Source: Lachnospiraceae bacterium
Lineage (GTDB): Bacteria; Bacillota; Clostridia; Lachnospirales; Lachnospiraceae
Reading direction: 5' to 3'
Length of the DNA: 64,000 nucleotides
NCBI GenBank assembly: GCA_017626325.1
Contig: JAGAIZ010000080.1
Coordinates: 1 to 64,000, forward strand
The notes under the pieces were generated by a model. That model did not search any database and was not told the DNA's origin. It saw only the letters and a list, made by a program, of their open reading frames with translations. Position 1 is the stretch's first letter; every line of letters starts with the position of its first letter. The translations under genes were made by a program, and so were the position numbers. Positions 18,563 to 27,349 of the stretch are shown here, piece by piece.

Positions 18563-19596
18563 ACAAAATCCCTCAATACCTGATTGACAACCTTTATACT
18601 CTCATCAGTAATTTCAATATTCAATAATGTAACCAACAACTGATACCAACCCTTTTGGCCATTATTATTTAGAATATATTTATTTTCTCTGATATTAGGA
18701 AATATCTGCAAAATCATGTTCACAAGAAACTGCAGTTCTTCCTTCATCAAAACATAACCTTTCTGGACAATCATACGGATGCTTAATCCCATCCCCCAAA
18801 CCAAAAACAGAAACTCCAATTCTTCATTATATATCTGCATAAAGCCTCTTTCCTGCAAACTACTTATCAAAAACATCCACACCTTCGGGTTGTCCCATTT
18901 ATGTTCTCCCCAATCACTCCGCACCGTGCTATTCTGCGACAAATACCAGACATAAAGCCGCTCATCAAGAAAATAATGTCTTTTTTCATATAATCTCACC
19001 GGTACCACAAAGGACGGCTCTTCAAAAATCAAATGTTCTGCAAAAACAATATTATTTTCCCGAATCAAAGATAATCTATAAAGCTTCGTCTGCGAACCAT
19101 ATGAAAATTCCTCATTTACCAACAAAAGAAATTTCTTTCTTTTTTCTTCCGTATCCAACTCTATTAACCGGCTATTTCCGCCTTTCTCAAGCGATACCGG
19201 AATGTCACGATCCCTTACATTTTGCCCCAAAAATTCAACTACATCTGCATTATATTCCTCCGCTGCACAATAACAATGTTCCAATGTTTCCTCTAACAAC
19301 CAGTCATCTGCATCACAGAAAATAAAATATTCTCCAGTCGCATAAGAAACCCCTACGTTCCTTGCACCGCCCTGTCGTAAATTCTGTTCCAATGAAATTG
19401 CCAGTATCGTGTCCGGAAACTTCTGTTCATATTCTGTAATCAGTCCCCATGTGTCTCCGCCGTCTGTGGAAGCATCATTTACCAGAATAATTTCGATATT
19501 TTCCATTCCAATCGTCTGATTCAAAAGGTGTGTTATACATTTATCCAAATACTCAGCCGCATTATAACAAGGAACAATTACGCTAACCTTTTTCAT
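18559..19596 (-). CDS. GT2 family glycosyltransferase
   Basis: A 345-residue GT-A enzyme: VSVIVPCYNAAEYLDKCI, ILVNDASTDGG, GGARNVGVSYATGEYFIFCDADDW (DxD) and EEPSFVVPVRLY. These are typical of capsule and exopolysaccharide GT2 proteins. It is second in the leftward glycosyltransferase operon, 53 bases after the CgeB-like gene at 19650, and overlaps the next gene by 4 bases. Confidence 0.8.
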   Translation of the reverse strand: MKKVSVIVPCYNAAEYLDKCITHLLNQTIGMENIEIILVNDASTDGGDTWGLITEYEQKFPDTILAISLEQNLRQGGARNVGVSYATGEYFIFCDADDWLLEETLEHCYCAAEEYNADVVEFLGQNVRDRDIPVSLEKGGNSRLIELDTEEKRKKFLLLVNEEFSYGSQTKLYRLSLIRENNIVFAEHLIFEEPSFVVPVRLYEKRHYFLDERLYVWYLSQNSTVRSDWGEHKWDNPKVWMFLISSLQERGFMQIYNEELEFLFLVWGMGLSIRMIVQKGYVLMKEELQFLVNMILQIFPNIRENKYILNNNGQKGWYQLLVTLLNIEITDESIKVVNQVLRDFV

Positions 19597-19649
19597 TTTC
19601 TTTCCCCCAAAATTAATGATTCCTTAAATATCTTTGATAAATTTTTTAT

Positions 19650-20849
19650 CTATTCTGCTTCCTCTTCTACCCAATCTAACAACCGCTCTAGTTTCTTCTC
19701 ATAGGTATAGCAATTTACCACTTTATCGTGACCTGCTCTTGCAATCTTTTTTCGTTCCTGATCATGTTTTAAATAATATTCAACTTTATCAAATAATTCT
19801 TCCGGTGTTTTAAACATGACTATTTCTTCATCTTCTTCAAATAATTCTGCGGTTTCTGCACAATAATTAGTCAATACAAACCCACCCGCACCCATAATGT
19901 CCATAATCCTCTGCGGAGTGCCCCCTTCAATACCTTTCAAGGAAATATTCAGATTAATTTTACTGCCTGCATAGACAATCGCAGCCGCCTCTCCCGGCGA
20001 TACCGGCGGTCTGACCTCCACATTTCCCAGTTTTTCTTGCTCCACCTTACTTGTAGTATGCAGCACAACATTATATACTTCTGATAAAGTATTCAATATT
20101 GCAATTCTTTCAATATTTGCAACCTTCCTTACCAAATATATAATTTCAAACAACTGCACATCCTCAATATCAAGCCTATTGTCAATGTAAAAATCCGGAC
20201 TGACCAGCTCCATATATTTCAATATATCTTTACTTGTCTTGCCGTAGATACGGTTCGTTCCATCCCATATAAAGGCAGCCTCCTCGAAAATACTGGTAAA
20301 ATAATTCTGAATGTTAACAGGAATATTTTTCACTCTCTCATCATACAGATTATCCTCATATAAACTGCCAACAAAACAGATATCATTCATATATCTTCCC
20401 GCTAATTTCTTCTGTGCACCTCTGCTCCACTTTATCACGTCTTCTCTATTAACTGCTAACGGCTGATATAAAATATGGGGAATACCTGCATTTCGGAATC
20501 TCTCTCCATCAAGCTTATCAAATACGGAAAACCAACAATTATTTAATTTTCCGAAGGGCGTATACATTTTAATATAAGGCGCATCCCAAATAACAGATAC
20601 ATACTTAATACCGGCTTTATACGCTGCCATTGCAAGATTATAAATCAAATGAATCGACATCAGATGCGTGATCCCATGATCTCTCACATACGATACGATC
20701 TCGTCTATTTCATCATCATTGAGAATAGAATTATCCTGCACTGTCGGATACTCTTCCACCTCATATCCCATCTTCCGCAATGTAACCGGGATATCCTTCG
20801 TCTTAGCCATTCCATATACATATAATATTTTCATCTGTCTCTTCTCCAC
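19650..20849 (-). CDS. CgeB-like glycosyltransferase
   Basis: A 399-residue GT-B-type protein, the third CgeB-like paralogue here. Landmarks: MKILYVYGMAKTKDIPVTLR (start of fold), VSVIWDAPYIKMY, ICFVGSLYEDN, the C-terminal INLNISLKGIEGGTPQRIMDIMGAGGFVLTN, and CYTYEKKLERLLDW at the end. The frame's first ATG at 20849 is followed five codons later by a second ATG, the one that aligns with the paralogues; either could be used. It is first in the operon driven by the promoter near 20970. Confidence 0.75.
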   Translation of the reverse strand: MEKRQMKILYVYGMAKTKDIPVTLRKMGYEVEEYPTVQDNSILNDDEIDEIVSYVRDHGITHLMSIHLIYNLAMAAYKAGIKYVSVIWDAPYIKMYTPFGKLNNCWFSVFDKLDGERFRNAGIPHILYQPLAVNREDVIKWSRGAQKKLAGRYMNDICFVGSLYEDNLYDERVKNIPVNIQNYFTSIFEEAAFIWDGTNRIYGKTSKDILKYMELVSPDFYIDNRLDIEDVQLFEIIYLVRKVANIERIAILNTLSEVYNVVLHTTSKVEQEKLGNVEVRPPVSPGEAAAIVYAGSKINLNISLKGIEGGTPQRIMDIMGAGGFVLTNYCAETAELFEEDEEIVMFKTPEELFDKVEYYLKHDQERKKIARAGHDKVVNCYTYEKKLERLLDWVEEEAE

Positions 20850-20957
20850 ATAGTGTTACAGCCCGCATCCGATATCAGTTATCATTTGAATTCCGTTCAT
20901 TCAGCATGAACTACTACTGTTATTATCATATCAATATCGTCTTTTTCCACTATTTAT

Positions 20958-20986
20958 AGTATAATAAGAGAGTCGGTAAATGTAAA
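20958..20986 (-). promoter_or_regulatory. sigma-A promoter of the leftward glycosyltransferase operon
   Basis: TTTACA (20981-20986), a 17-base spacer and TATACT (20958-20963) on the minus strand, about 105 bases upstream of the start at 20849. The region also overlaps the upstream side of the divergent gene at 21080. Confidence 0.6.
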
Positions 20987-21079
20987 ACACAAAATATCCC
21001 GTTTTGTATTTTTACTGCCCTGATGCAGTTATCCTTACAATAACGCATCTCATCCAATCAAATAAGCGAGGGAACCTCT

Positions 21080-23485
21080 ATGTCCGTTTCAATTTTTATA
21101 ATCACCCACGTACCTTTTACACCCCCGGAGAATCCGATTTACATCCCGTTGCAGGTAGGACGAGCAATCCATCCGGACTATGGGTATCTTGGCGATAACA
21201 CGGGCGACCACATATCTGAGAAAAATCCATATTACAGTGAATTGACCGGATTGTACTGGATTTGGAAAAACAATGCTAATGCGGATTATCTTGGTTTATG
21301 CCATTACCGCCGCTATTTTCTCAATGCTTCCGGTAATCTGATGAACGAATTGGAATATCTGGATATTCTCTCTAAATATGATGTGATCATATCACAGCCC
21401 CAGCTTGGCAGCTATGACTATCAGACTATTTATGTACGGTCACACGATATCAGAAATTTAGAGCAGACCGGTATCGTCATTCAGGAATTATATCCCGACT
21501 ACTATGCCGCTTTCCAAGATGTTCTGTCCGATAAACACTGTTATGTGGGCAATCTTTTCGTAGCGCCCAAAGCACTTTTCTGTTCCTACTGTGAATGGCT
21601 CTTTACCATATTTTCCGTCCTGGAAACCAGAATTGATATGACAGGCTATGATGATTATCATAAGCGGGTCTTCGGCTTTCTTTCAGAACAGCTTCTGTTT
21701 GTCTGGATCAAGCACAATCAGCTTTCCTACTTCGAAGCGCCCTATGGTCTCAGTCAGGAAAAAGCAGAAACCATCGAATTAAAAGAAACTTTGGGAAAAT
21801 ATATACAGAACAAAGATATCTCTGGTGCCTATCAGCATCTTAATGCCGTTTTGGATAAAAGACCGGATTTATCACTGGAAATGTCCGACTTTCAACAAGA
21901 TTTGAAGATAATCGAGCATGTGATCAATATCTGCCGTATAGAACAGGAAGCCGAAATTCCGACTTTATTGGATTTTTCCAGCGATCTTACTATATTACTT
22001 AAACATTTCCGCCTTCTACTGGCAATACTGGAACATATCCACAATAACACTGCCACAGAAGAAGAATTACGTTACTTAACTGACTGCAAAGTTTCCTACA
22101 AGGCGCTTATTTATATGATTCAAAACTTCAGGCAGATTTCCGATGCACCTTTGGAAATGCTAAATCAGCTTGCTGTTATTTACGCTGAGACAGGTTTATT
22201 TCTGACATCATTGTCATTTTTAGAAGAAGCGCTTTCCATTCAGGAAACTAACCGGATAACTCTATCAAATATAGTAACTGTATTACAACGCATAGGACAA
22301 CCTGAAATGGCGGCTGAATATCAGCAGATTTTATGTGAGATTCCGTCTCGCAAGAGATTTGTCATTTTTACAGGCTCCAGGATTCCTATTTTGGATTACA
22401 TTGCCAGACAGTACTGTCAAGCGCTCAAAACACTGGAGCATACTGTTCTCTTGTTTGACAAACAGAACTTCGAAGCAAGCATGGAACAATTATTTTCTTA
22501 TCAGAAGTCAGGACTGGATGCCGCCATCATTTTTAACAACGCATGTTTCCAAATGAGACTGCAATCCGGAGAAAGTCTTTGGGATGTATGGAAAGTACCC
22601 TGTTACAATATTTTGGTGGATCATCCTATGTATTATTTCGATACATTAGACCAATCTCCCGTTTACGGTGTCGTTGCGTGTGCTGACAAATATCACACCG
22701 ACTATATCAAACGTTTCTATCCCACTGTCCGCAAGACTATATTTCTTCCGACTGCCGGTGAATGTATCAAATCTTATGACGCATTAAAACCATTCTCCGA
22801 GCGTTCCATCGATGTACTTTTCATCGGAAGTTATAAATATCACGAAGATGTCATCTATGATACACTTGACAGACAATTAGAGACGGAACTACTTTCCCAT
22901 CCTTCCAAAACCTTTGAACAGGCTGTTGCTGACTGTCTGCATGACAGCGAACATAAGCTTTCGGATCATGAACTCAAGCTGTTGATTCAAAAGCACAGAT
23001 TTGTAGACGTAAACACTACGGCTTTGTTCCGGCGCAAAATAATCGAAACTCTTATCCATGCCGGAATCTCTGTCACTGTATATGGAAACGGTTGGGAAAA
23101 TTTAGATCTGTTCCACCATCCTAACTTTATGTACAAAGGGTTGATCACCCCGGAAGATGGTATCAGGTTAATGGAGGACAGTAAAATCGTCCTGAATCAT
23201 ATGGCATGGTTCAAGGCAGGCGCCAGCGAAAGAATCTTTGAAGCCATGCTGCAAGGCGCAGTCTCCCTGACGGACGACAGTGAATATTTGAGGGAACATT
23301 TTACGGACGCCTTAAATATTAAATTCTTTTCATTGGAGCACTTGGAAGAACTGCCACACATCGTAGATTCCTTATTATCTGATGCACCGTTATCTGAATC
23401 CATCAGAAAAAAAGCATATCAACAGGCTGCGCAACATCACACATGGACAAATCGATTACAGGAAATGCTGGGTACTGAACTATAA
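21080..23485 (+). CDS. fusion of DUF4422 glycosyltransferase domain, helical linker and CgeB-like glycosyltransferase
   Basis: An 801-residue protein. Residues about 1-230 match DUF4422 transferases: IPLQVGRAI, GDNTGDHISEKNPYYSELTGLYWIWKN, LGLCHYRRYF and FVAPKALFCSYCEWLF. About 235-430 is helical with TPR-like pairs (LAVIYAETGLFLTSLSFLEEAL). About 435-800 is CgeB-like: KRFVIFTGSRIPILDYIARQY, NILVDHPMYYF, DVLFIGSYKYHED, YGNGWENLDLF, IVLNHMAW and SERIFEAMLQGAVSLTDDSEYL. The ATG at 21080 has GAGGGA 8 bases upstream. Two transferase units on one chain suggest consecutive additions to one acceptor. It is transcribed toward the flagellin locus, divergent from the GT operon. Confidence 0.75.
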   Translation: MSVSIFIITHVPFTPPENPIYIPLQVGRAIHPDYGYLGDNTGDHISEKNPYYSELTGLYWIWKNNANADYLGLCHYRRYFLNASGNLMNELEYLDILSKYDVIISQPQLGSYDYQTIYVRSHDIRNLEQTGIVIQELYPDYYAAFQDVLSDKHCYVGNLFVAPKALFCSYCEWLFTIFSVLETRIDMTGYDDYHKRVFGFLSEQLLFVWIKHNQLSYFEAPYGLSQEKAETIELKETLGKYIQNKDISGAYQHLNAVLDKRPDLSLEMSDFQQDLKIIEHVINICRIEQEAEIPTLLDFSSDLTILLKHFRLLLAILEHIHNNTATEEELRYLTDCKVSYKALIYMIQNFRQISDAPLEMLNQLAVIYAETGLFLTSLSFLEEALSIQETNRITLSNIVTVLQRIGQPEMAAEYQQILCEIPSRKRFVIFTGSRIPILDYIARQYCQALKTLEHTVLLFDKQNFEASMEQLFSYQKSGLDAAIIFNNACFQMRLQSGESLWDVWKVPCYNILVDHPMYYFDTLDQSPVYGVVACADKYHTDYIKRFYPTVRKTIFLPTAGECIKSYDALKPFSERSIDVLFIGSYKYHEDVIYDTLDRQLETELLSHPSKTFEQAVADCLHDSEHKLSDHELKLLIQKHRFVDVNTTALFRRKIIETLIHAGISVTVYGNGWENLDLFHHPNFMYKGLITPEDGIRLMEDSKIVLNHMAWFKAGASERIFEAMLQGAVSLTDDSEYLREHFTDALNIKFFSLEHLEELPHIVDSLLSDAPLSESIRKKAYQQAAQHHTWTNRLQEMLGTEL

Positions 23486-23503
23486 AGTATCCGGCATTTA
23501 TCA

Positions 23504-24322
23504 TCATAATTCTATGTCTCTGGTTAACAATTCTTTGATCTCTTCGTACAAATTAGCGTCTTTTGCCACCGATAAAATTTCAGCCTTCATCTTATCCATC
23601 GCACCAATCTCCGTAATCTCCTGTCGATAGAGAGATACCATATAACACCTTGCCACTAAATACCAGGCTGTATTTGTAGATACACTCCCCGCTGATTTAT
23701 GAACTTCTACCAAAATTTTATCTACAAATCCAATCTTCCACTTCTTGGCTATTCGAAGAATCAGTTCCCAATCCTCCAAACATTTCAAAGCTTCCTTAAA
23801 ACCGCCAACCTGCTCCAGACATTCTTTGCGAACCAACATAGCAGGAGTACCGATTACGTTTTGCATCAATAATGGTTTAAATAAATCCCCTTCCAAAATT
23901 TCTTTCACATAATCCTGATGCGGACACACAAATCTATTCTTTCCATCCCTAAGCAGACCACTCATTCTACAATAAACCAGTCCGTATTTTTCAGAAGCAT
24001 TCAGCATTTTCATCATTTGCAATTCCAGCTTGTTCGGCAGCCATTCATCATCACTGTCCAAGAAAGCAATATACTCGTACTTAGCCCCCTGTATCCCAAT
24101 ATTCCTGGCATGTGCCACACCTTGATTTTCCTGCAGTGCAATATATCTGATCCTGCTATCCTGTATCTTTTCAATCACATCCTTAGTATTATCTGCAGAG
24201 CCATCATCCACTACAATTATCTCATAGGAAGTATATGTCTGTTTTAAAATACTGTTAATCGCCCGTTCTATCACATTCTCTCTATTATAGGTAGGAATAA
24301 TAATACTTACCATAGTTTCCAT
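23504..24322 (-). CDS. GT2 family glycosyltransferase next to flagellin
   Basis: A 272-residue GT-A enzyme: VSIIIPTYNRENVIERAI, IVVDDGSADNT, GVAHARNIGIQGAKYEYIAFLDSDDEW (DxD) and GGFKEALKCLEDWELILRIAK. The start at 24322 is preferred because GAAGGG lies about 11 bases upstream; an ATG at 24346 lacks a site. It is the first gene downstream of the main flagellin and separated from it by a terminator. This position is frequent for flagellin glycosyltransferases, so that role is inferred. Confidence 0.75.
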   Translation of the reverse strand: METMVSIIIPTYNRENVIERAINSILKQTYTSYEIIVVDDGSADNTKDVIEKIQDSRIRYIALQENQGVAHARNIGIQGAKYEYIAFLDSDDEWLPNKLELQMMKMLNASEKYGLVYCRMSGLLRDGKNRFVCPHQDYVKEILEGDLFKPLLMQNVIGTPAMLVRKECLEQVGGFKEALKCLEDWELILRIAKKWKIGFVDKILVEVHKSAGSVSTNTAWYLVARCYMVSLYRQEITEIGAMDKMKAEILSVAKDANLYEEIKELLTRDIEL

Positions 24323-24393
24323 ATCATACTTTTCCCTTCTATACATTATTCAAATGGCAGAAAAGAACAAGCTGCCGTTTAAATATTTGCATT

Positions 24394-24427
24394 ATAAAAG
24401 GGGGGACTGGCTTTCGCCAATCCCCCT
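24394..24427 (-). terminator. Rho-independent terminator of the main flagellin gene
   Basis: On the minus strand GGGGGATTGGC, loop GAAA, GCCAGTCCCCC, then CTTTTATAA. An 11-bp stem with one mismatch ends about 34 bases past the flagellin stop. Confidence 0.85.
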
Positions 24428-24460
24428 GATAGTTTTACAATACTTTCAACCTGATCAGTA

Positions 24461-25474
24461 TTAGCCAAGTAAGGACAGTGCCAACTGGTTAGCCTGATTA
24501 GCCTGAGATAACATAGATGTACCAGCCTGCTGTAAGATGTTATTGTTAGAGTATCTAACCATCTCTGTAGCGATATCTGTATCACGGATCTCAGATTCAG
24601 CAGATGTTGTATTCTCTACAATGTTATCCAAGTTATTAATTGTGTGCTCAAGTCTGTTCTGGACAGCACCAAGGTCAGAACGCTGTTTAGATACATCCTG
24701 AATTGCACTCTTGGCAAATGCGTTCAATGCTGCGAAGTCTGCTGCTGTAGGAGCATCAGTTTTACCAACAACACCAGCAGGACCAGTTACAGCATCTTTG
24801 ATTGTAGTATCAACAACCTTGGTCTCATCAAATGTATAGAATTTTGCCAACATTTCTGCAGTAAGAGTATTATTTTGACCTTCTTCATAATCAAGATCTG
24901 CATTTGTATCTGTAGATCCTGCGTCAATGTTAGCTGTACCAAATGTTGTCTGCTTATAAATTGCACTAGCAACCAATTCATTGGTATTCATGTTCTTGAT
25001 AGTGATACCGATATGCTGTCCGGATTCTGCACCAACCTGAAGTCCTTTGTTAGAGAAAGAACCATCCAGCAACTTCTGCTCGTTGAATGTTGTTGTACTC
25101 TGTACACGGTCGATTTCAGACATTAACTGCTGAACTTCTGCCTGGATATAACTACGATCTGTAGATGTTAATGTGCCGTTCTCACCTTTAACAGCCAGCT
25201 CGTTCATTCTCTGTAACATATCCTGAACTTCGTTCAGCGCGCCTTCTGCTGTCTGTACGCAGGAGATACCATCCTGAGCGTTAGCGGAAGCCTGTGTAAG
25301 ACCTCTGATCTGACGTCTCATTTTCTCGGAAATAGATAAGCCTGCTGCATCATCTGCTGCACGGTTAATCTTGTAACCGGAAGATAATTTCTCAGTGGAT
25401 TTCGCCTGAGCGCTCGTTGTGATGTTGAGCATTCTGTTAGAGTTCATTGCCTGTAAATTGTGCTGTACTACCAT
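24461..25474 (-). CDS. hag: flagellin, main filament subunit
   Basis: A 337-residue flagellin. The N-terminal D0/D1 block is MVVQHNLQAMNSNRMLN...KLSSGYKINRAADDAAGLSISEKMRRQIRGL. The C-terminal block has NRLEHTINNLDNIVENTTSAESEIRDTDIATEMV and ends QANQLALSLLG. The central variable region (about 165-265) is short and rich in Thr, Asn and Asp, so it offers possible O-glycosylation sites. The start at 25474 has AAGGAGG with 8-9 bases spacing. It has a sigma-28 promoter, a leader with a candidate CsrA hairpin and its own terminator, so it is a single-gene, highly expressed unit. Two larger flagellins lie at 30726 and 37065. Confidence 0.95.
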   Translation of the reverse strand: MVVQHNLQAMNSNRMLNITTSAQAKSTEKLSSGYKINRAADDAAGLSISEKMRRQIRGLTQASANAQDGISCVQTAEGALNEVQDMLQRMNELAVKGENGTLTSTDRSYIQAEVQQLMSEIDRVQSTTTFNEQKLLDGSFSNKGLQVGAESGQHIGITIKNMNTNELVASAIYKQTTFGTANIDAGSTDTNADLDYEEGQNNTLTAEMLAKFYTFDETKVVDTTIKDAVTGPAGVVGKTDAPTAADFAALNAFAKSAIQDVSKQRSDLGAVQNRLEHTINNLDNIVENTTSAESEIRDTDIATEMVRYSNNNILQQAGTSMLSQANQANQLALSLLG

Positions 25475-25498
25475 AATATATTCCTCCTTGAATTTTAT

Positions 25499-25514
25499 GC
25501 GGCTTCCTTGCCGC
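25499..25514 (-). promoter_or_regulatory. candidate CsrA-binding hairpin in the flagellin leader
   Basis: On the mRNA, GCGGC-AAGGAA-GCCGC forms a 5-bp GC stem with the GGA motif in its loop. The Shine-Dalgarno AAGGAGG, a second GGA, lies about 10 bases downstream (25483-25489). This matches the two-site CsrA arrangement known for flagellin leaders of Bacillus subtilis. With csrA and fliW in this window, translational repression of flagellin by CsrA is inferred. Confidence 0.65.
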
Positions 25515-25604
25515 TTTTTTGCTTGTAATGGTTCTGAAAGTTCGTACGCTACTTCCAGTCCCACTACCTTTAATTTAAGTAAGTATTTCCTTTACTTGTA
25601 ATAT

Positions 25605-25631
25605 ATATCGGACGCTTTCGGGTTTACTTTA
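25605..25631 (-). promoter_or_regulatory. sigma-28 promoter of the main flagellin gene
   Basis: TAAA (25628-25631), exactly 15 bases, then TCCGATAT (25605-25612) on the minus strand. This fits the flagellar sigma-28/SigD consensus TAAA-N15-GCCGATAA. The leader is about 125 bases. Confidence 0.85.
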
Positions 25632-25692
25632 GAGGGATTTGAGATTTTTTTTGCAATTGAGCAATTTTTTTCATCCCTTTATCCACCCTTCT

Positions 25693-27345
25693 TCACTCCG
25701 TAACATGTCGTTTAATATTACATGTCAACTCGACCATACCGTCCTCCGATACGATGATACCTAAGAAAACACCTGTTTCCTGCTGTTCGACATAGTTAGA
25801 GACGGAATTATACCTCGCTCCTTTGCCAACGTCTCCCTTCTTCTTCGCATCACCATCCACAATAACTCCCATAGCGATGCATGTCTTATCCAGATCCATA
25901 AACAACGCGCCGTCTATGTTTGTTACGCCTAGCAGCTTGTCCTTGTCCCACTCTTCATTGCTCCAGCACATGGTACTGTTATCCTGCAGCAGAGTTCCTC
26001 GATTCATATCGCATAACCGCTCCGCTTCCTTCCGACAACATGTAAGAATCACCGACGTTCCATGCTTCTGCTTAAGCAGCGCTTCTATCAATCGTTCCAG
26101 TTTACCGCCCGCAAACCACTCTTCCAGAAGTTTTGTAATTTCCGTATGTATCTCTATGCCATCATTGTTCCCCGGCAGCGTACTCTCTTTTACGCACTCT
26201 TCTATTTCATTCTTCAAGCCTTCTATCTTAGCCATATACTCATTTTTCTTATCCGACTGATTCAATATATACTGACCATGGTTGTATATAATTTCTTCTT
26301 TTCCATCGGAGACGATACTCCAGCACAGGAAACCGGAGAACTTCACGTACAGTCCTCTGTCGTCTCTGCCTTTCATAAGCTTCATGATCTGACAGTACTC
26401 ATCCTTCGTTTCCCTCGTCTCCGGATCGATCTCCTTCACCTTATGCGCCAGAAGATGTATCGTTCCTGTTTTGGATATTTCCATCATCTTTCTGATCATC
26501 CTGCGGTTTTCGGACCTGATAATTCTATATTCTTTCCCTTTATCATCCAGCGTACAGACAATGTTACTATCTGTACTGCCGCACCCGTCCCCTCTGCCCG
26601 TCCCTTCTTCGTCACAGAAATAGATGCGCGCTTCGCTTTCACTTCCCTCATATTTCTCCGCAGAGAGTTCTATAAGCACCTCTGCCGCCGGAAGTTTATT
26701 GGCAGTTAAGTAATAGTCCACATAGTTGCCAAACAATACCCGGCGGTTGGGCAGTCTTCTGAAAAGATTATCATAAGAAGAAGCTGTAAAAAGACCGCTG
26801 CTTTTCTCTGTATCGTTAAGGAGTTCACGAAACAGATACCTGAACATCCCCGCATAAGCCATTACCGTCTCTTCCTTGAATTGTACTGCCAGATACGCTA
26901 TAACCAGATCTCCAGTGTGAAATTCTTTCTTTTCAAATATAAGGGATTGGGCCGGCGTTCCATCCCAATCTTTTCTCAATCCGTCCTCGAATTCGTCAAT
27001 TGCGGCTTCACGTTCTTCGACAAATTTGCAGCGATCGGCTTCTCTCTTTTCCATTCTGGCGGTCTTTTCTTCCTGCCTTTCTTCAGCATTGATTTCTGTA
27101 ATCTTCTCCTCCAGGGTCTTATAAACGATGTCAATCATTCTCTCATCAAAGTCTTCCGATGTATCCATCTCACCGCTAAGCTGCTGGGGATTATCCGGTC
27201 TGGCCGCCAGATCACAGGATATTTTTATTACCCCCATCTCTATCTGATTGCTTTCTATTGTAATCCCACAATCGCTTAGCCCCTTGATCATTGTCCCTTT
27301 TATGGTCGCGCCGACATCTTTTCTCTTCTTTATACCTGTTTCCAT
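25693..27345 (-). CDS. diadenylate-cyclase-like (DisA_N/DAC-type) protein with a long N-terminal region
   Basis: A 550-residue soluble protein. Residues about 425-545 resemble the DAC domain that makes c-di-AMP from ATP: KHGTSVILTCC (first strand), then the DGA signature in TNIDGALFMD at about 478, IAMGVIVDG, and GKGARYNSVSNYVEQ at about 510, where canonical enzymes have GTRHRAA. ETGVFLGIIVSEDGMVEL completes the fold. The RHR motif is therefore RYN here, so catalysis is likely but unproven. The N-terminal 400 residues, with a charged coiled coil at about 75-125, are not recognised and may be a sensor. It starts 4 bases after the metallopeptidase-like gene. Its promoter type is unlike the flagellar genes around it. 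A role in c-di-AMP-type signalling is inferred. Confidence 0.65.
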   Translation of the reverse strand: METGIKKRKDVGATIKGTMIKGLSDCGITIESNQIEMGVIKISCDLAARPDNPQQLSGEMDTSEDFDERMIDIVYKTLEEKITEINAEERQEEKTARMEKREADRCKFVEEREAAIDEFEDGLRKDWDGTPAQSLIFEKKEFHTGDLVIAYLAVQFKEETVMAYAGMFRYLFRELLNDTEKSSGLFTASSYDNLFRRLPNRRVLFGNYVDYYLTANKLPAAEVLIELSAEKYEGSESEARIYFCDEEGTGRGDGCGSTDSNIVCTLDDKGKEYRIIRSENRRMIRKMMEISKTGTIHLLAHKVKEIDPETRETKDEYCQIMKLMKGRDDRGLYVKFSGFLCWSIVSDGKEEIIYNHGQYILNQSDKKNEYMAKIEGLKNEIEECVKESTLPGNNDGIEIHTEITKLLEEWFAGGKLERLIEALLKQKHGTSVILTCCRKEAERLCDMNRGTLLQDNSTMCWSNEEWDKDKLLGVTNIDGALFMDLDKTCIAMGVIVDGDAKKKGDVGKGARYNSVSNYVEQQETGVFLGIIVSEDGMVELTCNIKRHVTE

Positions 27346-27349
27346 GATT

